From an uncultured bacterium (GTDB taxonomy: Bacteria > Bacteroidota > Bacteroidia > Bacteroidales > Marinifilaceae), in the NCBI GenBank assembly GCA_905216195.1, contig CAJMSX010000029.1:1-44171 (forward strand): 44,171 bases of DNA, read 5' to 3'. A program made the position numbers and the translations under genes. This document shows, in pieces, positions 1 to 8,274 of this stretch. How positions within the stretch are numbered: position 1 is the first letter of the stretch; each line of letters starts with the position of its first letter. Below the pieces are notes generated by a model. The model worked only from the letters and a program-made list of their open reading frames with translations. It was not told where the DNA came from and did no database searches.

Positions 1-54
1 TAGAGCGTTGGCTTCCCAAGCCGAAGGTCGCGGGTTCGAGTCCCGTTTATCGCT
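1..54 (+). tRNA. tRNA-Gly(CCC), 5' end cut by the window
   Basis: The anticodon stem TTGGC/GCCGA encloses the loop TTCCCAA, which gives anticodon CCC (glycine, GGG codons). The T arm is at 30-46 with loop TTCGAGT. The 3' acceptor strand is 47-53 with discriminator T54, and no CCA is encoded. The 5' acceptor strand and part of the D arm lie outside the window. A terminator hairpin follows immediately. Confidence 0.93.
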
Positions 55-66
55 CGACCGAAAATC

Positions 67-96
67 AAAGAGTTACTCCTATGTAGCTCTTTTTTG
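67..96 (+). terminator. Intrinsic terminator after tRNA-Gly
   Basis: Stem AGAGTTAC (69-76) pairs with GTAGCTCT (83-90) with one G-U pair and loop TCCTAT. Flanking A and T residues extend it, and a T-rich tail follows. Confidence 0.75.
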
Positions 97-121
97 TTTT
101 ATTTGCCTAAAGCGTCCTCCT

Positions 122-156
122 TTTTGATTGATTCTTGCCCTTTTTAAGTATATTTG
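122..156 (+). promoter_or_regulatory. Candidate Bacteroidetes-type promoter for the exported protein at 260
   Basis: TATATTTG at 149-156 matches the -7 consensus TAnnTTTG. TTG triplets at 124-126 and 128-130 could serve as the -33 element, at 22 or 18 bases spacing. The predicted leader is about 95 nt. Confidence 0.4.
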
Positions 157-259
157 TTTGCGCACTTTTCAAATAAGACCGTTTGCTAATCTTAATTGTG
201 AAGGGGTGGGCCGGAGTTTGCCGTCAGATTGTATTACATACTTGAATAAAAAATAGGCC

Positions 260-817
260 ATGAAAAATGTTTTGGTAATAGTGTACGTCCTGCTCAGTTT
301 TGCGGGGTTGACTCCCGACTCTGTTTGCCGGATAGCGGGTCCGCAAAGAAACGGGATAATAACGGGATCGCTGGAGTTTCTCAAGGGGGAAAAGGAATTG
401 GAAATTAATTTCGATTATTCGAATGTCGTTATAAAAAACATGAAGGAGAAAGATTTTCTGGAAATGAAAGCGATGGAGAGAGGAGAAAAGTGGGTAAAAT
501 ACTGGAATGAAGAGGTGAAAAATACGTTGAAAGTAAAGTTCATTAAGCATTTTAATGAAAAAGGAATTTTGTATGCCGGATTTAAAGACAATCCCCAAGC
601 GGAGTATGTGGCAACGATATATCTCTTTCAGGTTAACGAAAAAGGAAGTATTCAGTCGGAAGTCGTTTTCACCAAAAGGGGGGCGTCCCAGGAACTGGCC
701 CGGTTAAGATTGAATAGCAGGGGAGGGAAATTCGGTACCCTGGAAAATCTGATGGGGGATGCTTATAAAAGGGCGGGGGAAGAACTGGCCCGGTTAATAC
801 AGAGAGAGCTCAAATAA
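260..817 (+). CDS. Exported protein of unknown function, 185 aa
   Basis: I do not recognise this family. The first ~23 residues have a Lys-Asn start and a hydrophobic core (VLVIVYVLLSFAGL), as in a Sec signal peptide; no lipobox Cys is placed well enough to call a lipoprotein. The mature part is rich in Lys and Glu, has a beta-strand-like middle near residues 110-140, and ends in an amphipathic helix (GEELARLIQREL). It stands alone between a tRNA and convergent uvrB, so context gives no hint of function. The start is the only ATG that keeps the signal peptide, and the upstream A-rich stretch is typical of weak Bacteroidetes ribosome sites. No clear terminator follows in 818-1018. Confidence 0.7.
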   Translation: MKNVLVIVYVLLSFAGLTPDSVCRIAGPQRNGIITGSLEFLKGEKELEINFDYSNVVIKNMKEKDFLEMKAMERGEKWVKYWNEEVKNTLKVKFIKHFNEKGILYAGFKDNPQAEYVATIYLFQVNEKGSIQSEVVFTKRGASQELARLRLNSRGGKFGTLENLMGDAYKRAGEELARLIQRELK

Positions 818-1018
818 AGATGCGGTACACCCCAAACTCCCTGAATTTTCCAGGAGAGGCCCACGAATGATTCGTTTTCACGGTTTGTAGTGTTCTTGAT
901 TTTTTCCAGGCCTTGTTTTAAGAGGTAAAAAACAAAAAATGCCCCCTCAGCCGTGAGCCGGTATTTTGACTGTTCCCTCAGGTGTAGCAAAGATTTGGTA
1001 ATCTGATCGAAAAAAGGG

Positions 1019-3016
1019 TTATTTTAATTTCTTTTCCAGCCGGAACATTTCGTCCCTCAGGCGGGCCGCTTCCATAAAATCCAGTTCTTTCGCCGCTTTT
1101 TGCATGGCTGCTTTTGTTTTTTGCAGCATTTTTTCTAATTCGGGCCGGCTCATATATTCGGTAACGGGATCGGCGACCAGGTTGAGATGTTCTTCCTCGA
1201 TATAAGGACGGGTGGTCCGAATGAGTACGGAATCTGTCGTTTTTCGAATCTGCTGGGGCACGATATGATGGTCTTCGTTGTATTTCAATTGCTTGGCCCG
1301 GCGGTAATTGGTTTCGTCTATGGTTTCCTGCATAGACCGCGTTATTTGATCGGCATACATGATGACTTTACCTTCGACGTGACGGGCGGCTCGTCCGGCT
1401 GTTTGAACCAGAGAGCGGGTAGAACGCAAAAAGCCTTCTTTGTCGGCATCGAGTATAGCGACCAGGGAAACTTCCGGAAGGTCCAGTCCTTCCCTCAGCA
1501 GGTTGACGCCGACGAGGACGTCGATAACCCCTTTTCGTAAATTTTCCAGTATCTTTACCCGTTCCAGCGTGTCGATGTCGGAATGAATATATTGGCATTT
1601 AATGCCGATGCGATCCAGGTATTTACTGAGCTCTTCGGCCATTTTCTTGGTCAGGGTGGTTACCAATGTCCGTTCTCCGGCCGGAGAACGTTTTTGAATT
1701 TCGTTTACCAGATGGTCGATCTGATTGAGAGTGGGTACCACCTCGATCACCGGATCGGGTATGCCGGTTGGGCGAATGATTTGTTCGACCACAACCCCCT
1801 GGCTTCTTTCCAGTTCATAATCGGCCGGTGTGGCGCTGATGTATATGGTTTGATCGGTTTTACCCTCGAATTCCTCAAACGTAAGGGGACGATTGTCGAA
1901 AGCTGCCGGTAACCGGAATCCGTATTCTACCAAAGTTTGTTTCCGGGCATGGTCGCCTCCGTACATGGCTCGGATCTGAGGAATCGTTACGTGAGATTCG
2001 TCGATAACCATCAGAAAATCAGAAGGGAAATAATCGAGCAGACAAAAAGGACGTACCCCGGCGGGGCGTCCGTCGAAATAACGGGAGTAGTTTTCAATCC
2101 CCGGACAGTATCCCAATTCCTTTATCATCTCGAGGTCATAACGGACTCTTTCCTCCAGTCTTTTCGCTTCCAGATGTTTCCCGATTTGTTTCAGATAGCC
2201 GATTTGCAGATGCATATCTTTTTCGATTTCAACGACGGCATGAGCGATGGTGGCTTTGTCCGTTACAAACAGGTTAGCCGGATAAATATCCAGTTCCTCG
2301 AAGGTCTCGATGCTTTTTCCGGATTCCGGACTGAAAGAAGTAATGCGGTCGATTTCGTCATCCCAAAACTCGATCCGGTAGGCGACTCCTTCAAAAGTTT
2401 CTATGGACGGAAAAATATCTACGGTTTCTCCTTTGGCACGAAAACTGCCCCGTTTGAATTCCAGATCGTTGTTGGAGTACAAAGCGTCGACCAGACGGCG
2501 CAATAACTGATTCCGTCCGATCTTCATCCCCTTTTTCAAATGAGTGACATTGGATCCGAATGCCGTCGGATCGGCCATTCCGTACAAACAGGAAACCGAA
2601 GATACGACGATGATGTCTTTACGGCCCGACAGTAAAGAAGCTGTCGTTTTGAGCCGCAGTTTGTCTATTTCATCGTTGATCGCCAGATCTTTTTCAATAT
2701 AGGTATCGGTAGTGGGTAAATAAGCTTCCGGCTGGTAATAGTCGTAATAGGAAACAAAATATTCCACGGCATTTTCCGGAAAAAAAGATTTGAACTCCCC
2801 GTATAATTGAGCGGCTAAAGTTTTGTTGTGACTTAATATGAGCGTAGGCCGGTTTACAGCATTGATAACATTGGCTACCGTAAACGTTTTGCCGGAACCG
2901 GTTACTCCCAGCAGTACCTGCGCTTTAGTCTGAGCGAGTATACCCCGGGTCAGTTGGTCTATGGCTTCCGGCTGATCGCCGGTAGGCTTAAATTCCGAAG
3001 TCAGTTTAAATTGCAT
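1019..3016 (-). CDS. uvrB: UvrABC system protein B (excinuclease subunit)
   Basis: UvrB is the damage-verifying ATPase of nucleotide excision repair. It is loaded by UvrA and then recruits UvrC for incision. The 665 residues match the normal length. Walker A GVTGSGKT is at 37-44. The beta-hairpin that inserts into DNA begins around YYDYYQPEAYLP (near 91). The helicase motifs include DESHVT, SATPADYE and QTAGRAARH, and the C-terminal UVR motif that binds UvrC ends the protein (EAARLRDEMFRLEKKL). The gene follows the thioesterase in the same direction with 75 bases between. I see no convincing separate promoter there, so co-transcription with prfC is possible. Confidence 0.98.
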   Translation of the reverse strand: MQFKLTSEFKPTGDQPEAIDQLTRGILAQTKAQVLLGVTGSGKTFTVANVINAVNRPTLILSHNKTLAAQLYGEFKSFFPENAVEYFVSYYDYYQPEAYLPTTDTYIEKDLAINDEIDKLRLKTTASLLSGRKDIIVVSSVSCLYGMADPTAFGSNVTHLKKGMKIGRNQLLRRLVDALYSNNDLEFKRGSFRAKGETVDIFPSIETFEGVAYRIEFWDDEIDRITSFSPESGKSIETFEELDIYPANLFVTDKATIAHAVVEIEKDMHLQIGYLKQIGKHLEAKRLEERVRYDLEMIKELGYCPGIENYSRYFDGRPAGVRPFCLLDYFPSDFLMVIDESHVTIPQIRAMYGGDHARKQTLVEYGFRLPAAFDNRPLTFEEFEGKTDQTIYISATPADYELERSQGVVVEQIIRPTGIPDPVIEVVPTLNQIDHLVNEIQKRSPAGERTLVTTLTKKMAEELSKYLDRIGIKCQYIHSDIDTLERVKILENLRKGVIDVLVGVNLLREGLDLPEVSLVAILDADKEGFLRSTRSLVQTAGRAARHVEGKVIMYADQITRSMQETIDETNYRRAKQLKYNEDHHIVPQQIRKTTDSVLIRTTRPYIEEEHLNLVADPVTEYMSRPELEKMLQKTKAAMQKAAKELDFMEAARLRDEMFRLEKKLK

Positions 3017-3091
3017 ATCCGAGTAAATATTTTATATCCTTCCGCCGGGATAAGGAAGACCTCTTCCGGGAATCAGCCGACGGTGTAAAAT

Positions 3092-3469
3092 TTACGACCG
3101 GATTTTGCTCATAAATTTATGAGGATCAATTATAAACCGATCGTGAGTGGCTTGTCCGATTTTACCGGCTTCATCCCAGGCTTCTATGTCGAAACCGATT
3201 TTACGGCCTTCTACCCGGACGACGGTAGCTTTACAGGAAACGGTTTTACCCACTGCCGTCGCCTTGATGTGCTGAATGTTAATTTCGATTCCTACGGTAT
3301 CCGTGCCGGCGTCCAGCAGGCCCTCCAGGCATTTAACGGCAGTATTTTCCATAAAAGCGGCCAGAGCCGGAGTGGCGAATACTTCCAGTTTCCCTGAACC
3401 GTATACGAATGCGGTGTCTTTAAGTTCTACCACTTTGCTTTGGGTGTAATTTGTTCCGGTTTCTATCAT
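3092..3469 (-). CDS. FlK-like hotdog-fold acyl-CoA thioesterase, 125 aa
   Basis: This is a small single-domain hotdog protein that resembles fluoroacetyl-CoA thioesterase FlK and its housekeeping relatives. The three residues used by FlK (Thr, Glu, His) are present with the same spacing: Thr33 in ATPALAAFME, Glu41, and His67 in INIQHIKA. This predicts acyl-CoA thioester hydrolysis; the acyl substrate cannot be told from sequence, and fluoroacetate is unlikely in this setting. The start lies only five bases after the prfC stop, so the two are almost certainly one transcript. No signal peptide is present. It could be described more cautiously as a thioesterase-family protein. Confidence 0.85.
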   Translation of the reverse strand: MIETGTNYTQSKVVELKDTAFVYGSGKLEVFATPALAAFMENTAVKCLEGLLDAGTDTVGIEINIQHIKATAVGKTVSCKATVVRVEGRKIGFDIEAWDEAGKIGQATHDRFIIDPHKFMSKIRS

Positions 3470-3474
3470 ATCGG

Positions 3475-5052
3475 TTAAAATTCAGAAGTGAAATGAAAAA
3501 TTAATTTTTTATAATTGTTCTGGGCCATTTGCAGCATGTATTGAGAATCGGCTAAAAATACATCTCTTCCGTGTTTATCTTTAGCCATATATTGTGCTTT
3601 ATGTTTTTTAAAATCCAGCAATTCGTCGGCATCCAGAGCTTCTATCCAACAGGCTTTGTGAAGATTGATCGCTTCCCAGCGACAGGAAGCCCCGTATTCG
3701 TGCAGTAATCTGTATTCTATCACTTCGAATTGCAAAGCCCCTACTGTACCTATGATTTTTCTTCCGTTGAACTGGTTGATAAAAAGCTGGGCGACTCCTT
3801 CGTCCATCAGTTGGTCTATGCCTTTGGCCAGTTGCTTGGATTTCAGAGGGTCCGCGTTTTCGATGTATTTGAATAATTCGGGGGAGAAACTCGGAATTCC
3901 CTTGTAGTGGAGTTTTTCTCCTTCCGTCAGCGTATCTCCGATTTTAAATGTGCCTGTATCGTGCAAACCGACTATATCTCCGGGATAGGCTTCGTCGATG
4001 ATGGATTTTTTGGAGGCCATAAAAGCGGTAGGGGTGGAAAACTTCAGCATTTTACCGTTACGGACATGGAGATAATTGGTATTGCGTTTGAAGACGCCCG
4101 AACAGATTTTGACAAAGGCAATCCGGTCCCGGTGATTCGGATCCATATTAGCATGGATCTTAAAGACAAATCCCGAAAACTTTTCTTCTTCCGGTTGTAC
4201 GAAACGTTCCTCCGTTTCCCGTGCCAGCGGAGAGGGGGCCAGTTCGATAAAGCCGTCGAGTAATTCTTTAATCCCGAAATTATTTAAAGCCGAGCCGAAA
4301 AAGACGGGAGCGACTTCGGCATTCAGGTAGTCCTGACGGTCCAATGGCGGGTAAACGCCCTGAATCAGCTCCAGATTTTCACACAAAGATTCCGCTTCCC
4401 GTTCTCCGATATGTTTGATCAATACTTCGGAATGCAAGTCGTTGATTTCGATTCCTTCGGGCAGGGTCTGAACGCTGGGATTGTATAACAGCAGATTTTT
4501 CTGGTAAATATTGTATACGCCCCTGAAAGTTTCTCCGCTTCCGATAGGCCAACTGAGCGGGTTTACCTTGATCTGCAATTCTTTTTCGATTTCGTCCAAC
4601 AGATCGAAAGGATCGTGGGCGGGTCGGTCCAGTTTATTGATAAAAACAATGACGGGGGTTTTGCGCATGCGGCAGACTTGCATCAATTTCCGGGTTTGGG
4701 TTTCTACTCCTTTAGCGGCATCGATGACGATGATAACGCTGTCACAAGCGGTGAGGGTCCGGAAAGTATCCTCTGCGAAATCCTGGTGGCCCGGAGTATC
4801 CAGAATATTGATTTTTATTCCGTTGTAATCAAAACCCATGACGGAAGTGGCAACCGATATACCCCGTTGGCGTTCGATTTCCATAAAATCCGAAGTAGCG
4901 GTTTTTTTTATTTTATTGGACTTTACGGCTCCGGCAATGTGGATAGCTCCTCCGAATAATAATAGCTTTTCCGTCAGTGTTGTTTTTCCGGCATCCGGAT
5001 GACTGACAATCCCGAAAGTTCGTCTTCTTTGTATTTCTTCTTTGAATCCCAT
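3475..5052 (-). CDS. prfC: Peptide chain release factor 3
   Basis: RF3 is a translational GTPase that removes RF1/RF2 from ribosomes after termination. The 525 residues match the family. The G1 loop SHPDAGKTT is at 17-25, followed by switch II DTPGHQDFAED and the G4 motif NKLDR. The C-terminal part carries the RF3-specific domain with LQFEVIEYRL. The reading frame is open 75 bases further upstream, but the ATG at 5052 is chosen because AAAGGAG lies about eight bases before it, the family begins with a similar Met-Gly-Phe segment, and the -7 box at 5105-5112 would place transcription start downstream of the longer start. The thioesterase gene follows closely. Confidence 0.97.
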   Translation of the reverse strand: MGFKEEIQRRRTFGIVSHPDAGKTTLTEKLLLFGGAIHIAGAVKSNKIKKTATSDFMEIERQRGISVATSVMGFDYNGIKINILDTPGHQDFAEDTFRTLTACDSVIIVIDAAKGVETQTRKLMQVCRMRKTPVIVFINKLDRPAHDPFDLLDEIEKELQIKVNPLSWPIGSGETFRGVYNIYQKNLLLYNPSVQTLPEGIEINDLHSEVLIKHIGEREAESLCENLELIQGVYPPLDRQDYLNAEVAPVFFGSALNNFGIKELLDGFIELAPSPLARETEERFVQPEEEKFSGFVFKIHANMDPNHRDRIAFVKICSGVFKRNTNYLHVRNGKMLKFSTPTAFMASKKSIIDEAYPGDIVGLHDTGTFKIGDTLTEGEKLHYKGIPSFSPELFKYIENADPLKSKQLAKGIDQLMDEGVAQLFINQFNGRKIIGTVGALQFEVIEYRLLHEYGASCRWEAINLHKACWIEALDADELLDFKKHKAQYMAKDKHGRDVFLADSQYMLQMAQNNYKKLIFHFTSEF

Positions 5053-5104
5053 GTACAAATTCTCCTTTTGGCGGGCGTTTTTCAGCCAGCGTTTTAAATG
5101 GGTG

Positions 5105-5112
5105 CAAAGATA
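5105..5112 (-). promoter_or_regulatory. Candidate -7 box for prfC
   Basis: CAAAGATA on the plus strand reads TATCTTTG on the minus strand, an exact TAnnTTTG match. No clear TTG-type -33 element is visible at the expected distance. The predicted transcription start near 5098 gives a leader of about 46 nt to the ATG at 5052. Confidence 0.4.
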
Positions 5113-5211
5113 ATAAATTCGGTTCATAAATCCTGTGCTTGACGCAGAGGGGAGATAAAAATAATTTCACCGGAGGGCGAAAGCGAATGCTTATTTAATT
5201 TCAAAAAAATG

Positions 5212-5219
5212 TACCTTTG
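5212..5219 (+). promoter_or_regulatory. Candidate -7 box for nfo
   Basis: TACCTTTG matches TAnnTTTG and lies about 37 bases before the nfo ATG. The -33 element is not clear. It is divergent from the prfC promoter. Confidence 0.45.
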
Positions 5220-5255
5220 TCCGAAGATAACCGTTGAAATGAAAAATAGAATCGC

Positions 5256-6092
5256 ATGAAATACGTAGGAGCTCATGTATATATTGGTGGAGGAGTGGAA
5301 AATGCCCCTTTGAATGCCTCTCAACTCGGAGCGAAGGCGTTTGCGCTTTTTACCAAGAATCAGCGGCAATGGAATGCAGCTCCTTTGACAGCGGAAAATA
5401 TTCAAGTGTTTAAACAACGTTGTCAGGAATACGGTTATGAGGCGAAACATATTCTGCCTCATGACAGTTATCTGATTAATTTGGGACATCCCGATCCGGA
5501 AGGATTGAAAAAGTCCCGGGAGGCTTTTTTGAATGAGATGAAACGATGTGAACAACTGGGATTGTGTTTATTGAATTTTCATCCGGGAAGTAGCCTGAAG
5601 AAAATCAGCGAGGAAGAAGGCCTGTCTCTGATTGCCGGATCGATAAATCTTGCTTTACAACAAACCCAGGGCGTATGCGCCGTACTGGAAAATACGGCTG
5701 GGCAGGGTTCGAACCTGGGGTATACGTTTGAACAATTGGCCCGTATTATAGAGCAGGTAGAGGATAAAAGCCGGGTAGGCGTATGTATAGATACGTGTCA
5801 CGCTTTTGCTGCGGGTTACGACCTGAGCACCGCTTCCGGATTTCAGGAAACCTTTGAACGTTTTGACGAAGTGATCGGATTCAACTATTTAAAGGGCATG
5901 CACCTGAATGATGCTAAGAAAGGATTAGGTTCCCGGGTTGACCGGCATGAAAACATCGGTAAAGGAGAATTGGGATGGGCTGCTTTTAAACGGATTATGG
6001 ACGATGAGCGTTTCGATGATATCCCTCTTATTTTGGAGACCCCGGACGAAACCCTCTGGCCCGAAGAAATAAATAGGCTGTATCATTTATGA
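5256..6092 (+). CDS. nfo: Deoxyribonuclease IV (endonuclease IV, AP endonuclease)
   Basis: Endonuclease IV cuts 5' of abasic sites and removes 3' blocking groups in base excision repair, using three zinc ions. The 278 residues match the usual length of about 280. Metal-ligand motifs are present in order: His69 in HILPHDS, NFHPGS, LENTAGQG, CIDTCHAFAAGYD, HLNDAK, VDRHENIGKG and LETP. The TIM-barrel start KYVGAHVYIGGG is also typical. The stop codon overlaps the start of the next gene by four bases, which implies translational coupling with the phosphoesterase. Together with uvrB nearby it makes a small repair neighbourhood, although the two are on opposite strands. Confidence 0.97.
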   Translation: MKYVGAHVYIGGGVENAPLNASQLGAKAFALFTKNQRQWNAAPLTAENIQVFKQRCQEYGYEAKHILPHDSYLINLGHPDPEGLKKSREAFLNEMKRCEQLGLCLLNFHPGSSLKKISEEEGLSLIAGSINLALQQTQGVCAVLENTAGQGSNLGYTFEQLARIIEQVEDKSRVGVCIDTCHAFAAGYDLSTASGFQETFERFDEVIGFNYLKGMHLNDAKKGLGSRVDRHENIGKGELGWAAFKRIMDDERFDDIPLILETPDETLWPEEINRLYHL

Positions 6093-6595
6093 AAATCGGA
6101 TTGTTATCAGATACGCACGGCTGGCTGGACCCACAGATCCTCGAATTTTTTGAGGAATGTGAGGAAGTATGGCATTGCGGAGATATCGGCACGATGGATG
6201 TGGCGGACGAATTAAGCCGTCGTTTTATTTTCCGGGCCGTATACGGTAATATAGACGGAGGGATGATTCGGCATACTTATCCCGAAACGGAACTGTTCTG
6301 TTGTGAGGAGGTCAAAGTGCTGATGACTCATATCGGAGGGTACCCCGGGCATTACGATCCCCGGATAAAGCCCCTCTTATTGCGGGAACGGCCCCGCTTA
6401 TTCCTATGCGGTCATTCCCATATTGCCAAAGTGATGTTCGATAAAAAACTGAACTGCTTGCATATCAATCCCGGAGCAGCCGGAAAATATGGCTTTCACA
6501 AAGTACGGACTGCCGTACGTTTTATCCTCGAAAAGGAAAATATAAAAGACCTGGAATTGGCAGAGTATGCACGCCCCACACGGGTAACGGACTAA
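6089..6595 (+). CDS. Metallophosphoesterase of the YfcE/MJ0936 type
   Basis: This is a 168-residue calcineurin-like phosphoesterase. The dimetal-site motifs are complete: Asp8-x-His10 (SDTHG), Gly31-Asp32 (CGDIG), Gly53-Asn54 (YGNID), His81 (MTHIGG) and Gly-His-Ser-His at 108-111. Proteins of this size and layout are usually cytoplasmic phosphodiesterases whose physiological substrate is unknown. It overlaps nfo by four bases, and the S41 protease gene follows three bases after its stop, so it is the middle gene of a three-gene operon. There is no signal peptide. Confidence 0.92.
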   Translation: MKIGLLSDTHGWLDPQILEFFEECEEVWHCGDIGTMDVADELSRRFIFRAVYGNIDGGMIRHTYPETELFCCEEVKVLMTHIGGYPGHYDPRIKPLLLRERPRLFLCGHSHIAKVMFDKKLNCLHINPGAAGKYGFHKVRTAVRFILEKENIKDLELAEYARPTRVTD

Positions 6596-6598
6596 AAG

Positions 6599-8203
6599 AT
6601 GGAATTCAATAAATTAGAGCAGATGAAAAGAAGTATTATTTTAGGATTGATGTTGTGCCTGGTCGCTTTTGCGGTAAAAGCTCAACAGAACAACAATCAG
6701 GTTCGGGAACAGAGTATCAAGTATCAGCGTCTGATGGCACTTATCGACGCCTTTTATGTGGATACCGTAAATTTACAGCAACTGACGGAGGATGCTATTG
6801 TAAAAGTCTTATCGGATCTGGACCCTCATTCGGTTTATATCTCTAAGGATGAAGTAGAAGAAATGAATGAACCGTTGGAAGGGGAGTTTTTCGGTATAGG
6901 TATTCAGTTTACGGTCTTTAAAGATACTCTGATGGTCGTTTCGGTTGTGCCCGGAGGACCTTCGGAAAAAGTCGGATTGAGACCCGGAGACCGGATCGTA
7001 ACCGTGGACGGAGAGAATATAGCGGGGGTAAAACTGACCAATACGGGCGTACGGAAGCGCTTGAAGGGAGAGAAGGGAACACTGGTGAAGATTAAAGTGT
7101 TGCGGGGGAATGAACCCATGGATTTCGACATTATCCGCGACCGTATTCCTTTATACAGTGTGGATGCCGCTTATATGCTGGATAAAACCACCGGCTATAT
7201 CAAACTTTCACGTTTTGCCGCCAATACGGTAGAAGAATTCGAAAAAGCCGTGGGGAAAATGAAGCTGGAAGGAATGAAAGACCTGATTCTGGATTTACAG
7301 GGAAATGGAGGAGGATATATGGGTGCAGCAATCGGTATAAGCGACAACTTTTTAGATGCCGGGAAAATGATCGTTTATACTCAGGGAATTTCTTCCGGAA
7401 AACGGGATGAATTTGCTACCTCCAGGGGATTGATGGAAAACGGAAGAGTGGTTATACTGGTGGACGAGAATTCGGCTTCCGCCAGTGAAATTGTTGCCGG
7501 AGCCGTGCAGGATTGGGACCGGGGGTTGATTGTCGGACGCCGGTCTTTCGGAAAAGGATTGGTGCAGCGTCCCTTCCCCTTAACGGACGGCTCTATTATT
7601 CGTTTAACCACTGCTCACTATTATACACCTTCGGGTAAATGTATCCAAAAACCCTATACTAACGAAGATTACAGAGGTGAGTTGTATCACCGGTATATGA
7701 ATGGAGAAATGGTGAGCGCAGACAGTATCCATATTACCGATTCCACGAAATATTATACCCAAACCAAACACCGGGTTGTATACGGCGGGGGCGGTATCAT
7801 TCCCGATTTGTTTGTACCTATAGACACCGGCATCAATTATTTATACCTGAACCGGCTGATCGCCAAAAATGTCATCGGAGAATACGAGGTGGATTTCCTC
7901 GATAAAAACCGGGCAAAACTGGAAAAAGAATATCCTACTTTTGAAAAATTTCTGAAAGAATTCGTGGTAACGGATGAAATGATAGAAGAAATCGTCCGGT
8001 TGGGAGAAAAAGCCGGTATTCCCCGGGACGATAAGTCGCTGCAAAAAGTATTACCGGATATGAAACGCCAGATAAAAGCCCTGATTGCACGCGACAAATG
8101 GGAGATGAACGAATTGTATCGGGTACTCAACGAAGACAATAAGATTTTGGATGCCGGCCTGAAAGCCTTAAAAGACGGCACCTATGAAGCAAAATTAAAA
8201 TAA
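6599..8203 (+). CDS. Carboxy-terminal processing protease, S41 family with PDZ domain
   Basis: This is an exported serine protease of the CtpA/Prc family, which trims or degrades proteins in the periplasm. Residues 9-30 form a signal peptide ending at VKAQ. A PDZ domain spans roughly residues 90-165 (GIQF, PGGPSEKVGLRPGD). The peptidase domain contains Ser294 in NSASASEI and Lys319 in SFGKGLVQ, 25 residues apart as in the known Ser-Lys dyads. The last ~150 residues form a helical C-terminal extension. Translation could instead start at Met9 (6623), which would begin exactly with the signal peptide (MKRSIILG). It is the last gene of the operon; a strong terminator follows. Confidence 0.93.
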   Translation: MEFNKLEQMKRSIILGLMLCLVAFAVKAQQNNNQVREQSIKYQRLMALIDAFYVDTVNLQQLTEDAIVKVLSDLDPHSVYISKDEVEEMNEPLEGEFFGIGIQFTVFKDTLMVVSVVPGGPSEKVGLRPGDRIVTVDGENIAGVKLTNTGVRKRLKGEKGTLVKIKVLRGNEPMDFDIIRDRIPLYSVDAAYMLDKTTGYIKLSRFAANTVEEFEKAVGKMKLEGMKDLILDLQGNGGGYMGAAIGISDNFLDAGKMIVYTQGISSGKRDEFATSRGLMENGRVVILVDENSASASEIVAGAVQDWDRGLIVGRRSFGKGLVQRPFPLTDGSIIRLTTAHYYTPSGKCIQKPYTNEDYRGELYHRYMNGEMVSADSIHITDSTKYYTQTKHRVVYGGGGIIPDLFVPIDTGINYLYLNRLIAKNVIGEYEVDFLDKNRAKLEKEYPTFEKFLKEFVVTDEMIEEIVRLGEKAGIPRDDKSLQKVLPDMKRQIKALIARDKWEMNELYRVLNEDNKILDAGLKALKDGTYEAKLK

Positions 8204-8231
8204 AGAATTTTTCGGAAAGAGTGAAAAAGAC

Positions 8232-8274
8232 CGGAGCTACAGAAGTTTAAAATCGTCGGTAGCTCCGTTTTTTT
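8232..8274. terminator. Bidirectional terminator between the S41 protease and queF
   Basis: A perfect 9-bp stem, CGGAGCTAC (8232-8240) with GTAGCTCCG (8259-8267), is followed by seven T residues on the plus strand. On the minus strand the hairpin is followed by TCTTTTTCAC. The plus-strand T tract overlaps the end of queF. Confidence 0.85.

Noticed and set aside
1..260. Integrated element at the tRNA-Gly 3' end
   Set aside because: No integrase, phage genes or repeated tRNA end are seen downstream; the neighbouring genes are housekeeping genes.
763..990. Minus-strand ORF of 75 codons between the exported protein and uvrB
   Set aside because: It overlaps the end of the exported-protein gene, has low-complexity ends, no recognised domain and no start-site context.
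1937..2506. Long plus-strand ORF opposite uvrB (189 codons)
   Set aside because: It lies entirely inside a clearly conserved gene on the other strand and looks like antisense translation of it.
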